This document shows positions 27,391-35,639 of a DNA stretch of 64,000 nt, piece by piece. The stretch is taken from NCBI RefSeq assembly GCF_000376445.1, contig NZ_AQXI01000003.1, positions 1 to 64,000 of the forward strand, in the 5' to 3' direction. Position numbers and translations under genes: made by a program. This DNA is from Haladaptatus paucihalophilus DX253. GTDB lineage: Archaea; Halobacteriota; Halobacteria; Halobacteriales; Haladaptataceae. The notes below the pieces were generated by a model. That model saw only the letters and a list, made by a program, of their open reading frames with translations. It had not been told where the DNA came from and searched no databases. How positions within the stretch are numbered: position 1 is the stretch's first letter; every line of letters starts with the position of its first letter.

Positions 27391-29217
27391 ATGGTCGATC
27401 AAGACGACGGTGAAATCTCTCCTGCTCCCTACCCGGATTCGGATACGGATGAACAAGCTACGATAGAGATCTTAGAGCGGCTATTTCCAGATGAAATAAA
27501 ATCGCATATCGACTCACGAGATAAAGTTCCCAATCATGATGGTCATCTTGAAATCGTTGATTCGAATGGAAGCCCTGTGGGCCGGATTATTGTCCAAATT
27601 AAGAAATTACCCGATGAGAAGCGTGACCCACCACGAAAACAGCTAAAGACAAACCATCTTGCTTACTGTCGTACAGTTTCTGATCCATTTGTACTAATCG
27701 TCGTTGATGTTGACAACGATATAGGATACTGGAAACACATAACACCAGAGTGGTTTAAGGAGAAAAATCTGGATTCACAAAAATCCAAAACAGTCCGTTT
27801 TGATGAGGAGAACCTGATTGCAGAAGAGAGTGATTATAAGATCGACTGGATGAATATAATTGAGGACACAAAAAAGAGAATTGAAAACTACGAAGAATAC
27901 GAAGATCTAAAAGATAGAGCCAATCCAGCAATCGGAGAAACGAAAGATAGGTTTAGAAATATACATTTATTCATAGACAAATTCAATCACCTTTTAAATA
28001 CAGACTTCCAGGTTATCAAAGAAAAGCAATACCCCAGTGTTTGGAAATTTGGCTTCGGGAGTATTGACTATGGGGAGGAGAGCTTGCACTATACTCTGTA
28101 TCCGATTCAGAATAATGAAAACGATGCACAAATCCGAGATCTTGACTCGGATTGGGAAGAAATCCGCAAGTTGGGTGCTTCACGACGGAGTGGAGTCGCC
28201 GGTAATCCAATCGAAAGAGATCCAGAGCGGTTTGCCTACAACGCTATAAGAAAAGAAGCAGAAAAGCAGATTAAGGATAGGAATCTCAGCTACTCGAACA
28301 GCACGTTTCTTGCAAAAGAATATGTCTATCCGTTTGCTCACAAATATGCTCCATTACTGGGACTAAATCGAAGTTCAGAATATCAAGTGAATAATATTAG
28401 GGATGGATATTATCGTCACCTACAATTTTGGCTTACAGAGGAAATAAGCGATATTCTTCGCGAACACAGCATTGGTGAAGTAGGTGTTCATTTAGAAGGA
28501 TACTTAGATCGGAAAGAAGATCCCCGATTTGCAACAATCCACGAATCTGCAGAGAAACAGACGCAGGAAGCTTCCACTGATCCCCCGAAACATCGAATCC
28601 ATGGCTCAGATTTTGACCAAGAGATCCTAGAAAGGATGATTGATGTACTTGTAGAAAGTCCAATGACCACGTTAACAAAACCCTATGTGGAAAAAGATAG
28701 GGCAAGAGATGAGGTTGGGTCAGTAGACACCATCTGGGACTTATATTCGGATGACGCGATCATTGAAAACGCAAAAAGTTATTATACTAACTACCCATAT
28801 GAATATCAAAATTTACTGAGGCAAAATTTCGATTCTTTGGAATCAGAATTTTCGTATCCCACTACTGAATTTCTCCTCGTAATCATTGATATCGAAAACA
28901 TTCGAGCGGGCATGGGTGGTGGTTGGTGTATACACCAATTTTGGCTCGAAAGTAATGAGGATGAGTTAAGAGTGGAATTCCATCGAACTACCGACCCAGA
29001 GATTCCAGAAGAGATTGAAATGCGTATGGATATGCTTGAATATGGGGGACAAGATTATCCAATAATTGCACAATCATCTTCAGGTGATCATAAACTAATG
29101 GAGATAGCACGAGATAATAAACCTGTTTTCGAGGATGTCCATAAGGCACTCGACCGCGATCTTGAAGCTTATTTGCGTGAAAGAGAGGCGAACATTATTC
29201 CCGGAGCTATGAGGTGA
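27391..29217 (+). CDS. Unknown protein with PD-(D/E)XK-like N-terminal domain (island gene B)
   Basis: This 608-residue protein is mostly unfamiliar. The first 120 residues resemble the DUF4365-type PD-(D/E)XK nuclease fold. Residues 47-54 (PNHDGHLE) give the acidic site Asp50 and Glu54, and IIVQIKK at 66-72 gives a Q-x-K in place of the usual (D/E)-x-K. VLIVVDVDNDIGYWKHI at about 101-117 is the next strand, ending in the YW pair seen in that family. The remaining part (120-608) has charged helical regions and a possible second folded domain around 410-600 that I cannot name. AT-rich codon use matches its neighbour and not the chromosome. Together they look like a two-gene anti-virus or restriction module. 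Confidence 0.78.
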   Translation: MVDQDDGEISPAPYPDSDTDEQATIEILERLFPDEIKSHIDSRDKVPNHDGHLEIVDSNGSPVGRIIVQIKKLPDEKRDPPRKQLKTNHLAYCRTVSDPFVLIVVDVDNDIGYWKHITPEWFKEKNLDSQKSKTVRFDEENLIAEESDYKIDWMNIIEDTKKRIENYEEYEDLKDRANPAIGETKDRFRNIHLFIDKFNHLLNTDFQVIKEKQYPSVWKFGFGSIDYGEESLHYTLYPIQNNENDAQIRDLDSDWEEIRKLGASRRSGVAGNPIERDPERFAYNAIRKEAEKQIKDRNLSYSNSTFLAKEYVYPFAHKYAPLLGLNRSSEYQVNNIRDGYYRHLQFWLTEEISDILREHSIGEVGVHLEGYLDRKEDPRFATIHESAEKQTQEASTDPPKHRIHGSDFDQEILERMIDVLVESPMTTLTKPYVEKDRARDEVGSVDTIWDLYSDDAIIENAKSYYTNYPYEYQNLLRQNFDSLESEFSYPTTEFLLVIIDIENIRAGMGGGWCIHQFWLESNEDELRVEFHRTTDPEIPEEIEMRMDMLEYGGQDYPIIAQSSSGDHKLMEIARDNKPVFEDVHKALDRDLEAYLREREANIIPGAMR

Positions 29218-29414
29218 TCATCTCTGGCTGTTTAACCGACATTTTCCAATGATGTCAAATTTATGGGTGATGTGAATTGTGGGGTTAGTATCACAGATAA
29301 ACGCAGTGAATTATCTCATATCTCAACATTTTGACTTAAATGGCTATTTTAATGATTCAGGCTATATAGAGTACATCCATGGGTTTTAACCAATTTGTTT
29401 TACAGAGAATAATA

Positions 29415-29582
29415 TCATGGATACCTAGAACCCATATGCGGGCACCGGTTATCGACGGCGTGAACCTCTCCTTCGTGGAAAAAGAGTCCGATGGAGTGGC
29501 CGTCCGCCTGGACGATTTGCGGGTTATCTTCCCGGAGGTCGTCCGCGTCGGCGACCCGGACGAACGATTGTTCGGTTGCCAT
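29415..29582 (-). pseudogene. Stranded original 5' end of the Rieske gene
   Basis: This minus-strand fragment codes for MATEQSFVRVADADDLRED and continues to VDNRCPHMG, then leaves the Rieske sequence (SRYP) and stops. It is GC-rich and acidic like the chromosome, and it ends at exactly the motif where the intact gene 3.6 kb away becomes GC-rich. A TATA-like element (minus-strand TACATAAATCC, about 29628-29638) may still drive it. It can only make a 55-residue truncated domain lacking the second cluster motif. Confidence 0.82.
29431..29444. repeat. Right copy of the 14-bp junction repeat
   Basis: CCCATATGCGGGCA, differing at one base from the copy at 25798-25811. It marks the right edge of the AT-rich island within the native Rieske 5' fragment. 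Confidence 0.8.
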
Positions 29583-29645
29583 GTCTCGTCGTTTGGTACA
29601 TGGCACCAAAACCCTTCCCTGAAACGGATTTATGTAACTCCCGTG

Positions 29646-30242
29646 TCAGTCGGCGGCACCTTCCTGTAGTCGTTCGTATCGCTCGGCGAACTGCCCTTTG
29701 CACGACGAACAACAGAAGTGGTACAATTCGCCGTCGATGCGCGTCGATTCCCCCTCGTTCGTGACGGTGTTGCCACACTCGACGCAATCCGGGGCGAACT
29801 CGATGGTTCCCGGTTGCGGGTTCCACTCCTCGTCAACGAGCAACTGGACGTCGTAATCGCGTACGGCGTCCTCCTCGATGGCGTCGGAGAGCAGCGCCTC
29901 GACCGCGTGTTCGTGTAAGTTCGCCTTGCAGACGATGTGCGCGTCGGCGGTGACGAAGACGTGTTCCACGCCGTCGAACGAACCGAGCGAGCCCTTGATG
30001 GCGTCCACGTGTCCCGGTTTGGCGTTGACCGTGACGAGCAACGAGAGGCCGTCGATGAGAATTCCTTGGTCCAAATCCGCGGTGAACCGGCGGATGATAC
30101 CGATTTCTCGTAACCGTTCCACGCGGTCGGAGACCGTCGGCGGCGAGAGGCCGACCGTTTCCGCGATTTCGTTGTAGGGGCGGCGTGCGTCCTCTACAAG
30201 CAACCGGATTATCTCCCGGTCAGTGTCGTCGAGTTGTCGCAT
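29646..30242 (-). CDS. Lrp/AsnC-type regulator with TRASH metal-sensing domain
   Basis: This 198-residue regulator starts with an AsnC-type helix-turn-helix (residues 4-60: LDDTDREIIRLLVEDARRPYNEIAE, then LSPPTVSDRVERL). A RAM-like ligand domain follows (about 62-140). The C-terminal 45 residues form a TRASH domain, CVECG then FCCSSCKGQF, a cysteine set proposed to bind copper or similar metals. This layout is that of the archaeal copper regulator usually called CopR or CopT. It is divergent from an HMA chaperone gene 275 bases away, so control of copper handling, including copA at 16077, is likely. A TATA-like box lies about 23 bases before the ATG. Confidence 0.85.
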   Translation of the reverse strand: MRQLDDTDREIIRLLVEDARRPYNEIAETVGLSPPTVSDRVERLREIGIIRRFTADLDQGILIDGLSLLVTVNAKPGHVDAIKGSLGSFDGVEHVFVTADAHIVCKANLHEHAVEALLSDAIEEDAVRDYDVQLLVDEEWNPQPGTIEFAPDCVECGNTVTNEGESTRIDGELYHFCCSSCKGQFAERYERLQEGAAD

Positions 30243-30258
30243 TACAGCTCAGTTAGCG

Positions 30259-30268
30259 TTATAGAATA
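30259..30268 (-). promoter_or_regulatory. TATA-like box of the TRASH regulator
   Basis: Minus-strand TTTATTCTAT lies about 23 bases before the ATG at 30242, which suits leaderless initiation. Confidence 0.5.
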
Positions 30269-30517
30269 AAAACAGTTTTCGTTATCTCGCTTCTCTGCCG
30301 CTGACTTCCTGTGTATATTCGGTGAAATACAAAATTCCGCTTGTTTAAAAAACGAATTATCCTCGAACTCCTCTCTCCCTTCGACGACTTCCGCTTCCGC
30401 GCCACGTCACCCTCACGAGTCCTCTTTTCACGCCTCCTTTCCCCCGTTCGGATTCGACGGAACGGCTTTGGATATTTTTCCGAAATCGCAAAAAGCAACG
30501 GGTGAGTAACCGTGAGT

Positions 30518-30715
30518 ATGGTTCGAACCATCGATGTGGACGGAATGAGTTGCGGTGGCTGTGAGCAGAACGTCGTCGAAGCGCTCGAAGACGTTTCGGG
30601 CGTCTCGGACGCTAGCGCGGACCACGAGGCGGGAACGGCGACCGTCGAAGGCGACGCGAACGACGCCGATATCGTCGCCGCCGTCGAGGACGCCGGGTAC
30701 GACGCCTCGGCCTGA
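30518..30715 (+). CDS. copZ: HMA-domain copper chaperone
   Basis: This 65-residue protein is a single heavy-metal-associated domain. The metal site is MSCGGC at about residues 9-14, in the usual first loop, and the fold is complete, ending at the fourth strand with DAGYDASA. It resembles CopZ-type chaperones that hand Cu+ to CopA. It lies divergent to the TRASH regulator. I chose ATG 30518; the GTG at 30512 would add two residues. Confidence 0.87.
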   Translation: MVRTIDVDGMSCGGCEQNVVEALEDVSGVSDASADHEAGTATVEGDANDADIVAAVEDAGYDASA

Positions 30716-30720
30716 AACGC

Positions 30721-30732
30721 TCTCGCTTTTTC
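30721..30732 (+). terminator. T-rich terminator after the HMA gene
   Basis: The run CTCGCTTTTTCC follows the stop codon directly. A short T-stretch is the usual archaeal termination signal. Confidence 0.4.
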
Positions 30733-30790
30733 CGCCGCTCGAAATAGGACGAGTCGAAACGCTTAGACGCTATCCGGCCAATCTCGGCAC

Positions 30791-31795
30791 ATGAGCGACC
30801 TGTTGGTTCGGGCGGCACGCGGCGAACGGACCGAACGCCCACCGGTTTGGTTGATGCGACAGGCCGGACGATACATCCCTGAGTACCGCGACATCCGAGA
30901 ACAGTACACGTTCAAGGAGGCCATCAAGAATCCCGAGGTGGCCGAGCGGATAACCCTGCTCCCGTGGGAGCTGTTCGAACCGGACGGTCTCGTCATGTTC
31001 TCGGACATCCTCACCGTCCTCGAACCGCTCGGCTTCGACTACCGCATCGAGAGCGGCGTCGGCCCCGTCGTCTCCAATCCCGTCACCGACCCGGGCGACG
31101 TGCCCACCGAGTTCGCCGACGTCGCCACGGAAATCGACTACGTGGGCGACCTATTGGCCCGATTGCAGTCGAGTATCGGCGACGAGACGAGCATCATCGG
31201 CTTCTCCGGCGGCCCGTACACCCTCGCCTCGTACGTCGTCGGCGACGAACCCACGTCCAGAAAACCGATTCGGCGGTTCCGAACCAATCATCCCGAGGCG
31301 TTCCGCGACCTCCTCTCGATGTTCACCGACGTGGTGGAGGAGTACGTTCGGTATCAAGTCGAGCAGGGCGCGGACGTGGTGCAGGTGTTCGACACGTGGG
31401 CGGGCGTGTTGACGCCGGACGACTACCGGGAGTTCGTCCTGCCGCTCCACCAGCGCATCTTCGACGCCATCGACGTCCCCTCCATCGTCTTCGCGCGCCA
31501 CCCCGGCGGCAAACTCGACCTGCTCGCCGAATCGGGCGCGGATGTCGTCGGCCTCGACTGGACGGTGGACATGGCCGACGCCCGCGAGCAGTTGGGCGAC
31601 ACGCCGGTGCAGGGCAACCTCGACCCCTCCTACCTGCTCGGGAGTCCCGAGTTCGTCAAGGAGAAGACCCACGAAGTCATCGAGAAGGCGGGCGATTCCG
31701 GCCACATCCTCAATCTCGGCCACGGCATCGACCGAACGACGCCCGTCGAGAACGCGACGGCGTTCGTGGACGCGGCGAAGGAAATCGAACGATAG
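30791..31795 (+). CDS. hemE: Uroporphyrinogen decarboxylase
   Basis: This 334-residue enzyme converts uroporphyrinogen III to coproporphyrinogen III in haem synthesis. The family signature PPVWLMRQAGRYIPEYR is at about residues 18-34, carrying the substrate-binding arginines. FSGGPYTLASY near 140 and the final GHGIDRTTPVENATAF are also typical. The later haem genes hemG and hemH lie close by on the other strand (32681-35016). Confidence 0.95.
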   Translation: MSDLLVRAARGERTERPPVWLMRQAGRYIPEYRDIREQYTFKEAIKNPEVAERITLLPWELFEPDGLVMFSDILTVLEPLGFDYRIESGVGPVVSNPVTDPGDVPTEFADVATEIDYVGDLLARLQSSIGDETSIIGFSGGPYTLASYVVGDEPTSRKPIRRFRTNHPEAFRDLLSMFTDVVEEYVRYQVEQGADVVQVFDTWAGVLTPDDYREFVLPLHQRIFDAIDVPSIVFARHPGGKLDLLAESGADVVGLDWTVDMADAREQLGDTPVQGNLDPSYLLGSPEFVKEKTHEVIEKAGDSGHILNLGHGIDRTTPVENATAFVDAAKEIER

Positions 31796-31830
31796 GCATC
31801 TTTATAGCAAAATAGCGTCAGTTCGGATTT

Positions 31831-32652
31831 ATGTCCCTCCGATTGGTCGCCCGAAAGGATTTTTTCGATTTTGCTCGGAAGAAGTCGTTCTGGGCCGTTT
31901 CGGTCGTCCTCTCCCTGCTCGTTGTCCTGTGGTCGTATTTCTATACGATCCACTCCTACAGCACTGGCAGTGCGGTTGATGTGGTGGAATACGTCTACTC
32001 CGCGGCACAGGTGCTCGTTCCGCTCATCGGACTGTTCGTCGGGTACAGCGCGGTCGCCGGTGAACGCGAGTCGGGGTCGCTAAAACTGCTGCTCGGCTTG
32101 CCACACTCTCGACGGGACGTGTTCGGCGGTAAGTTCCTCTCCCGCTGCGGTGTCGCTCTCGTCCCATCGTTGGCGAGTTTCCTCCTCGCCATCGTCTTCA
32201 TCGTCTCGCAGTTCGACCGCTTTTCGATCGGACCGTACGCGCTGTTCACGGCTGCGACGGTCCTCCTCGGTGTCGTGTACGTTGCAATCGGCGTCGGACT
32301 GTCGGGACTGGCGAAATCGAACCGCCGCGCCGGAATCCTCGCGGTCGGCGCGTTCGCCCTCTTCCAGTTGTTCTGGGGTGTGCTGGTCAATATCGTCGCG
32401 TACTTCAAAACGGGTTCTTCGACGATGACCTACCCGATTCCGGCGTGGACCTACCTCGTGCAATGGCTGAGTCCGTCCGGCGCGTACGAGGGATTGCTTC
32501 ATCTGTCCTTGCTTCCGCCCCTTCGAATCGCCTCGGGCGGCCAACCCCCGGCGTATCTTTCCCCGTGGCTGTTCCTCGCCGTCTTGCTCTTCTGGGGGAC
32601 CGTCCCGCTCGCGGTCGGTTACTGGCGGTTCGAAAGCGCCGAAATCCAGTAA
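31831..32652 (+). CDS. ABC-2-type transporter permease
   Basis: This 273-residue membrane protein has about six hydrophobic helices. The central region reads GYSAVAGERESGSLKLLLGLPHSRRDVFGGKFLSR, the coupling region typical of ABC-2 permeases of the NosY/CcmB-like group. No ATPase gene is next to it, so its partner is encoded elsewhere. It lies 35 bases after hemE and could be co-transcribed, but nothing ties it to haem. Confidence 0.82.
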   Translation: MSLRLVARKDFFDFARKKSFWAVSVVLSLLVVLWSYFYTIHSYSTGSAVDVVEYVYSAAQVLVPLIGLFVGYSAVAGERESGSLKLLLGLPHSRRDVFGGKFLSRCGVALVPSLASFLLAIVFIVSQFDRFSIGPYALFTAATVLLGVVYVAIGVGLSGLAKSNRRAGILAVGAFALFQLFWGVLVNIVAYFKTGSSTMTYPIPAWTYLVQWLSPSGAYEGLLHLSLLPPLRIASGGQPPAYLSPWLFLAVLLFWGTVPLAVGYWRFESAEIQ

Positions 32653-32680
32653 TTACTCCGCGAACCGCACCACCAGCGAA

Positions 32681-33970
32681 CTACTCCGCGAATCGCTCCG
32701 CCAGTGCTTTTGCCTCCCGAATTCGACTCGGGACGCCCATCCGCGCGGTGTAGTTCGTGGCGAGGTGGATGCCGTCCGGGGTCTCGAACTCCTCCAGCGC
32801 GTCCCACGACGCGTCGTAGGCGGGGAATCCTCGGTCGAGTTTGTTGACGCTCAACACCTCGGCCCCGGTTCCCATCACCTCGGCGAACTCCGTCGCGCCG
32901 ATGTCGCCGAGCGTTTCGTCGCTTTCTTCGAGCAGTTCGGGCTTTTTCATCCCGCCGAGGAAGACGGTGTAGACCCCTCCTGCCTCGTCCGCGCCGTCGT
33001 CCGACCGTCCGGTCCGGCCGAACATGCTCGCGTTCCACGAGACGCCGAGCGTGTCGAGGTCCTCGTCGTGGCGGACCTGATAGCCGAAGCCGTCCCGGTC
33101 GGAATCGGCGCGGAGGTGGACGAACGCGAGCGGGTTGTAGTTCAGCCGCCGGAGCGCGTCCGCGCTCTCGGTGAGCGGGGCCAGCAGGTCGGCGCTCACT
33201 TCGGCGGGCGTCGTGACAACCACGTCATCGACCTCGAACGATTCGTCGTCCGTTTCGAGGACGTATCCCGCACCGTCCTCCCGAATTCCGGTGACAGGGG
33301 TTTCCAGATGCACGTTCTCGCGGTGGGCCTCGTACAGGGCCGTCGGAAGCTGTTGGACGCCCTCCTCGAAGGACATGGCGGGAGCCGAACTGCCGCCCGC
33401 CATGGCGCGTTTCAGGACGGGGGTCAGCAGGTCGCCGTACTTCTCCTCCATCCGCAACACGCCGGAGAGCGAGTGTTTGACCGGCATTCGCTCGGGAAGC
33501 GAGCCGTACGTCCCGCCGAACAGCGGGCCGATGAGATTCTCGTACGCCTCCTCGCCGAACTTCCGGGTGAACATCTCCGCGGCGGTCTCCTCGGGGTCCG
33601 CGGGGGCGGTCTGGGGTTCTTTCAGCACGTCGAGTTTGCCGCGCCACGAGAGCAGGTCGGTGTGGCCGAACTCCTCGATGGTGAACGGTGCGCGCCGGAG
33701 GTCGCCGTCCGCGTAGACGAACAATTTCGTGTCCCCGGCTTCGATGACCTCGCCGTCCAGCCCGAGGTCGGTGACGAGTTCGTCCACCGGTCCCGTCCGT
33801 CGGAGTCGCTGTGGGCCCCACTCCAGCAGGTAGCCATCGACGCGCCCGCTCCGAATCACGCCGCCGGGTTGGTCGTCGGCTTCGAGGACGACGTACTCGG
33901 TTTCCGTCCCGTCGAGGTGGTGGGCGAGCGCCAGCCCCGTGATGCCCGCGCCGATGATTCCGACCGTCAT
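32681..33970 (-). CDS. hemG: Protoporphyrinogen/coproporphyrinogen oxidase
   Basis: This 429-residue FAD enzyme oxidises the porphyrinogen ring in haem synthesis. The FAD-binding site is GIIGAGITGLALAHHL at residues 3-18, with VVLEADDQPGGVIRSG next, and the C-terminal RIREAKALAERF helix is typical of the HemY family. ATG 33970 overlaps the stop of hemH by four bases. Since the neighbouring hemE makes coproporphyrinogen, the enzyme may act on coproporphyrinogen as in the coproporphyrin branch. Confidence 0.9.
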   Translation of the reverse strand: MTVGIIGAGITGLALAHHLDGTETEYVVLEADDQPGGVIRSGRVDGYLLEWGPQRLRRTGPVDELVTDLGLDGEVIEAGDTKLFVYADGDLRRAPFTIEEFGHTDLLSWRGKLDVLKEPQTAPADPEETAAEMFTRKFGEEAYENLIGPLFGGTYGSLPERMPVKHSLSGVLRMEEKYGDLLTPVLKRAMAGGSSAPAMSFEEGVQQLPTALYEAHRENVHLETPVTGIREDGAGYVLETDDESFEVDDVVVTTPAEVSADLLAPLTESADALRRLNYNPLAFVHLRADSDRDGFGYQVRHDEDLDTLGVSWNASMFGRTGRSDDGADEAGGVYTVFLGGMKKPELLEESDETLGDIGATEFAEVMGTGAEVLSVNKLDRGFPAYDASWDALEEFETPDGIHLATNYTARMGVPSRIREAKALAERFAE

Positions 33971-35016
33971 CGGCTGAACGGGGCGTTGAGGCACATCGTG
34001 CCGGGCGTGTCCTTACACTGGCACTGGCGGAACTGGTAGTAGGAAGGGTCGAAGTCGGCGACGAACGGCTCCACGAGGTCGGCGAGGACGCCCGCGAATC
34101 GCTCGTCGTCGTGCGGGACGGGAACCCGGTAGAAGTCGAGTCCGACTTCCTCGGTCTCCTCGCGGAGTTCGTCGTCCAACTCCGAGAGCGTCTCGCTCTG
34201 TTCGTGCATGAAGCTGATTGGTTCGACGACGACGCGCTCGGCGTCGATGTCGGCGATGACGTCCTCGACTTCCGGTTCCGTCCACGGTATCTTCCGATTG
34301 CCGTGGTTCTGGAAGCCGAGCGAGTACGACTCGACGTCGAGTTCGCTCGCCATCACGTCACAGAACTCCTCGACGTAGACGTCGTAGCGACTCCCTTCGT
34401 CCAGATAGTGGCTCGGCGTCCCGTGCGCCGAAAAGAGCAGTTCGGTGTCGTCGTCGGTCAGGCCGAGACCCTCTTCGTCGGCGAACGCTCGGATGTTCTC
34501 CGCGCGAATTCGGTTGTACGTCGGGTGTTTGTGCCAGCCGGTAATTTCGTGGACCGGGACGTCCCAGTCGCGTTCGTCCACCGCGTCCGTGAGTTCTTCG
34601 AGGGACGCGACGGTGGTCGAGGCACCGCACAGCGGGTAGACGGGTAGGCCGATGAGTTCGTCCACGCCGTCTTCGTGGGCCTCTTCCACGGCGTCGGCGA
34701 TGAATGGTTCCGTGAATTGGAAGCCCGTGTAGGTCATCGCGTCGAACCCCCGTGCGTCGAGTTCGGCTTCCAGCGCGTCGGCTTGCGCTTTCGCTTGCGG
34801 GTCGAGCGGCGACCCGCCGATCTCCTCGTACTCTTCGATGAGACCGGGCGCGCGTCGTTCGGCCAGTTGCCGGGAGCGCTGTCGCGCTTCCGCTTCGGTG
34901 GTGTCACCTTCGAGGTCGGCGTTATTCATGAAAATGCGCTCGAGATAATCGAGGACGCTCTCTCGCGTCGGTTCGTCCGGCTCTCCGAAGTTGAGTACCA
35001 CGACGCCAGTCGTCAT
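33967..35016 (-). CDS. hemH: Ferrochelatase
   Basis: This 349-residue enzyme inserts iron into the porphyrin. LLFSAHGTPSHYLDEG, with the metal-side histidine, is at about residues 192-207, and GFQNHGNRKIPWTEPEV follows as the second signature. The last 20 residues carry three cysteines, CQC then C seven residues later, somewhat like the iron-sulfur ligands in some ferrochelatases. The gene is translationally coupled to hemG. ATG start at 35016. Confidence 0.92.
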   Translation of the reverse strand: MTTGVVVLNFGEPDEPTRESVLDYLERIFMNNADLEGDTTEAEARQRSRQLAERRAPGLIEEYEEIGGSPLDPQAKAQADALEAELDARGFDAMTYTGFQFTEPFIADAVEEAHEDGVDELIGLPVYPLCGASTTVASLEELTDAVDERDWDVPVHEITGWHKHPTYNRIRAENIRAFADEEGLGLTDDDTELLFSAHGTPSHYLDEGSRYDVYVEEFCDVMASELDVESYSLGFQNHGNRKIPWTEPEVEDVIADIDAERVVVEPISFMHEQSETLSELDDELREETEEVGLDFYRVPVPHDDERFAGVLADLVEPFVADFDPSYYQFRQCQCKDTPGTMCLNAPFSR

Positions 35017-35173
35017 AGTCGAATGTCGGGACGGACGCGCCGAATAGTTGTCGTTTGCGGGACGAACCGGAAGGCGTTCGATGAACCCCGATGCGTCTCG
35101 ACGTTCGAAATCGTACAGTGCGGGCGCGCTTTTTCCCGCCGATACGAGGACGCGTTTCAGCGGGAAGACGTTC

Positions 35174-35485
35174 TCAGAGCCACTCGTCGGCCCACAGTTC
35201 GAGTTCCTCGAAGATGGGACAGAGCGAGCGACCCTTCTCGTTCAGGCTGTAGTACGTCGCTATCGGCGCGTCCTCCTCGGTACGGCGACTGACGAATCCC
35301 ATCTCACCGAGGTCGTCCAGCACGCGCGAGAGGGTCCGCGAACTCGCCCCCGTGGAGCGCTTGAGTTCGTTGAATCGCTTCTCGCCATCGTGTAAATCGT
35401 GGAGGACGACCAACCGCCACTGCGACCCTATCTGCTCGATGGATTTGACGACTGGACAGACGTTCTTCTCGACGGACTCGGACAT
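35174..35485 (-). CDS. HxlR-type transcriptional regulator
   Basis: This 103-residue winged-helix protein matches the HxlR family: VCPVVKSIEQIGSQWRLVVLHDL at the N-terminus, then KRFNELKRSTGASSRTLSRVLDDL (the helix-turn-helix), then TYYSLNEKGRSL (the wing). The Cys near residue 9 is often a redox or aldehyde sensor in this family. ATG 35485 is preferred over the upstream one at 35506. Its target is not evident. Confidence 0.88.
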   Translation of the reverse strand: MSESVEKNVCPVVKSIEQIGSQWRLVVLHDLHDGEKRFNELKRSTGASSRTLSRVLDDLGEMGFVSRRTEEDAPIATYYSLNEKGRSLCPIFEELELWADEWL

Positions 35486-35605
35486 TCGTGTTCTCGTTCC
35501 ATCCAACTCCGCGGAGGCATAAATCGGTTCGTATTCTAACCACGTAACGAAATGATACCGCTTGTCCCTCGCGCGAGCGGGGAAACTCGGCGCGAACGAA
35601 AGCTA

Positions 35606-35615
35606 ATTTATTTAT
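35606..35615 (+). promoter_or_regulatory. TATA-like box of the universal stress protein gene
   Basis: The AT-rich run ATTTATTTAT lies about 28 bases before the GTG at 35640, fitting a leaderless transcript. Confidence 0.5.
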
Positions 35616-35639
35616 CCTTCGACTCTGGCAATATCTGGT

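Larger units (their letters stand above)
25812..29430. mobile_element. AT-rich inserted island within the Rieske gene
   Basis: This 3.6-kb stretch is visibly AT-rich between GC-rich flanks. It begins and ends at the CPHMG-coding sequence of one Rieske gene. The 14-base junction CCCATRTGCGGGCA flanks it as a direct repeat with one mismatch (25798-25811 and 29431-29444). It contains two plus-strand genes (26142-27125 and 27391-29217) and, at its left edge, a 5' Rieske coding segment that restores the interrupted gene. I see no integrase or transposase gene and no inverted terminal repeats. It could be an integrative element that lost its recombinase, or an insertion by recombination in a short shared sequence. 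Confidence 0.72.

Noticed and set aside
25812-29430. A transposon explanation for the AT-rich island
   Set aside because: No transposase or integrase gene, no terminal inverted repeats and no clean target duplication apart from the shared CPHMG-coding sequence were seen.
29415-29609. The Rieske fragment as an intact small protein gene
   Set aside because: It ends just after CPHMG and lacks the second cluster motif (CxxH), so it cannot bind a Rieske cluster. It is listed as a remnant.
29379-29669. Plus-strand frame of 96 codons at the right island edge
   Set aside because: It is antisense to the stranded Rieske 5' fragment and begins in AT-rich non-coding DNA.
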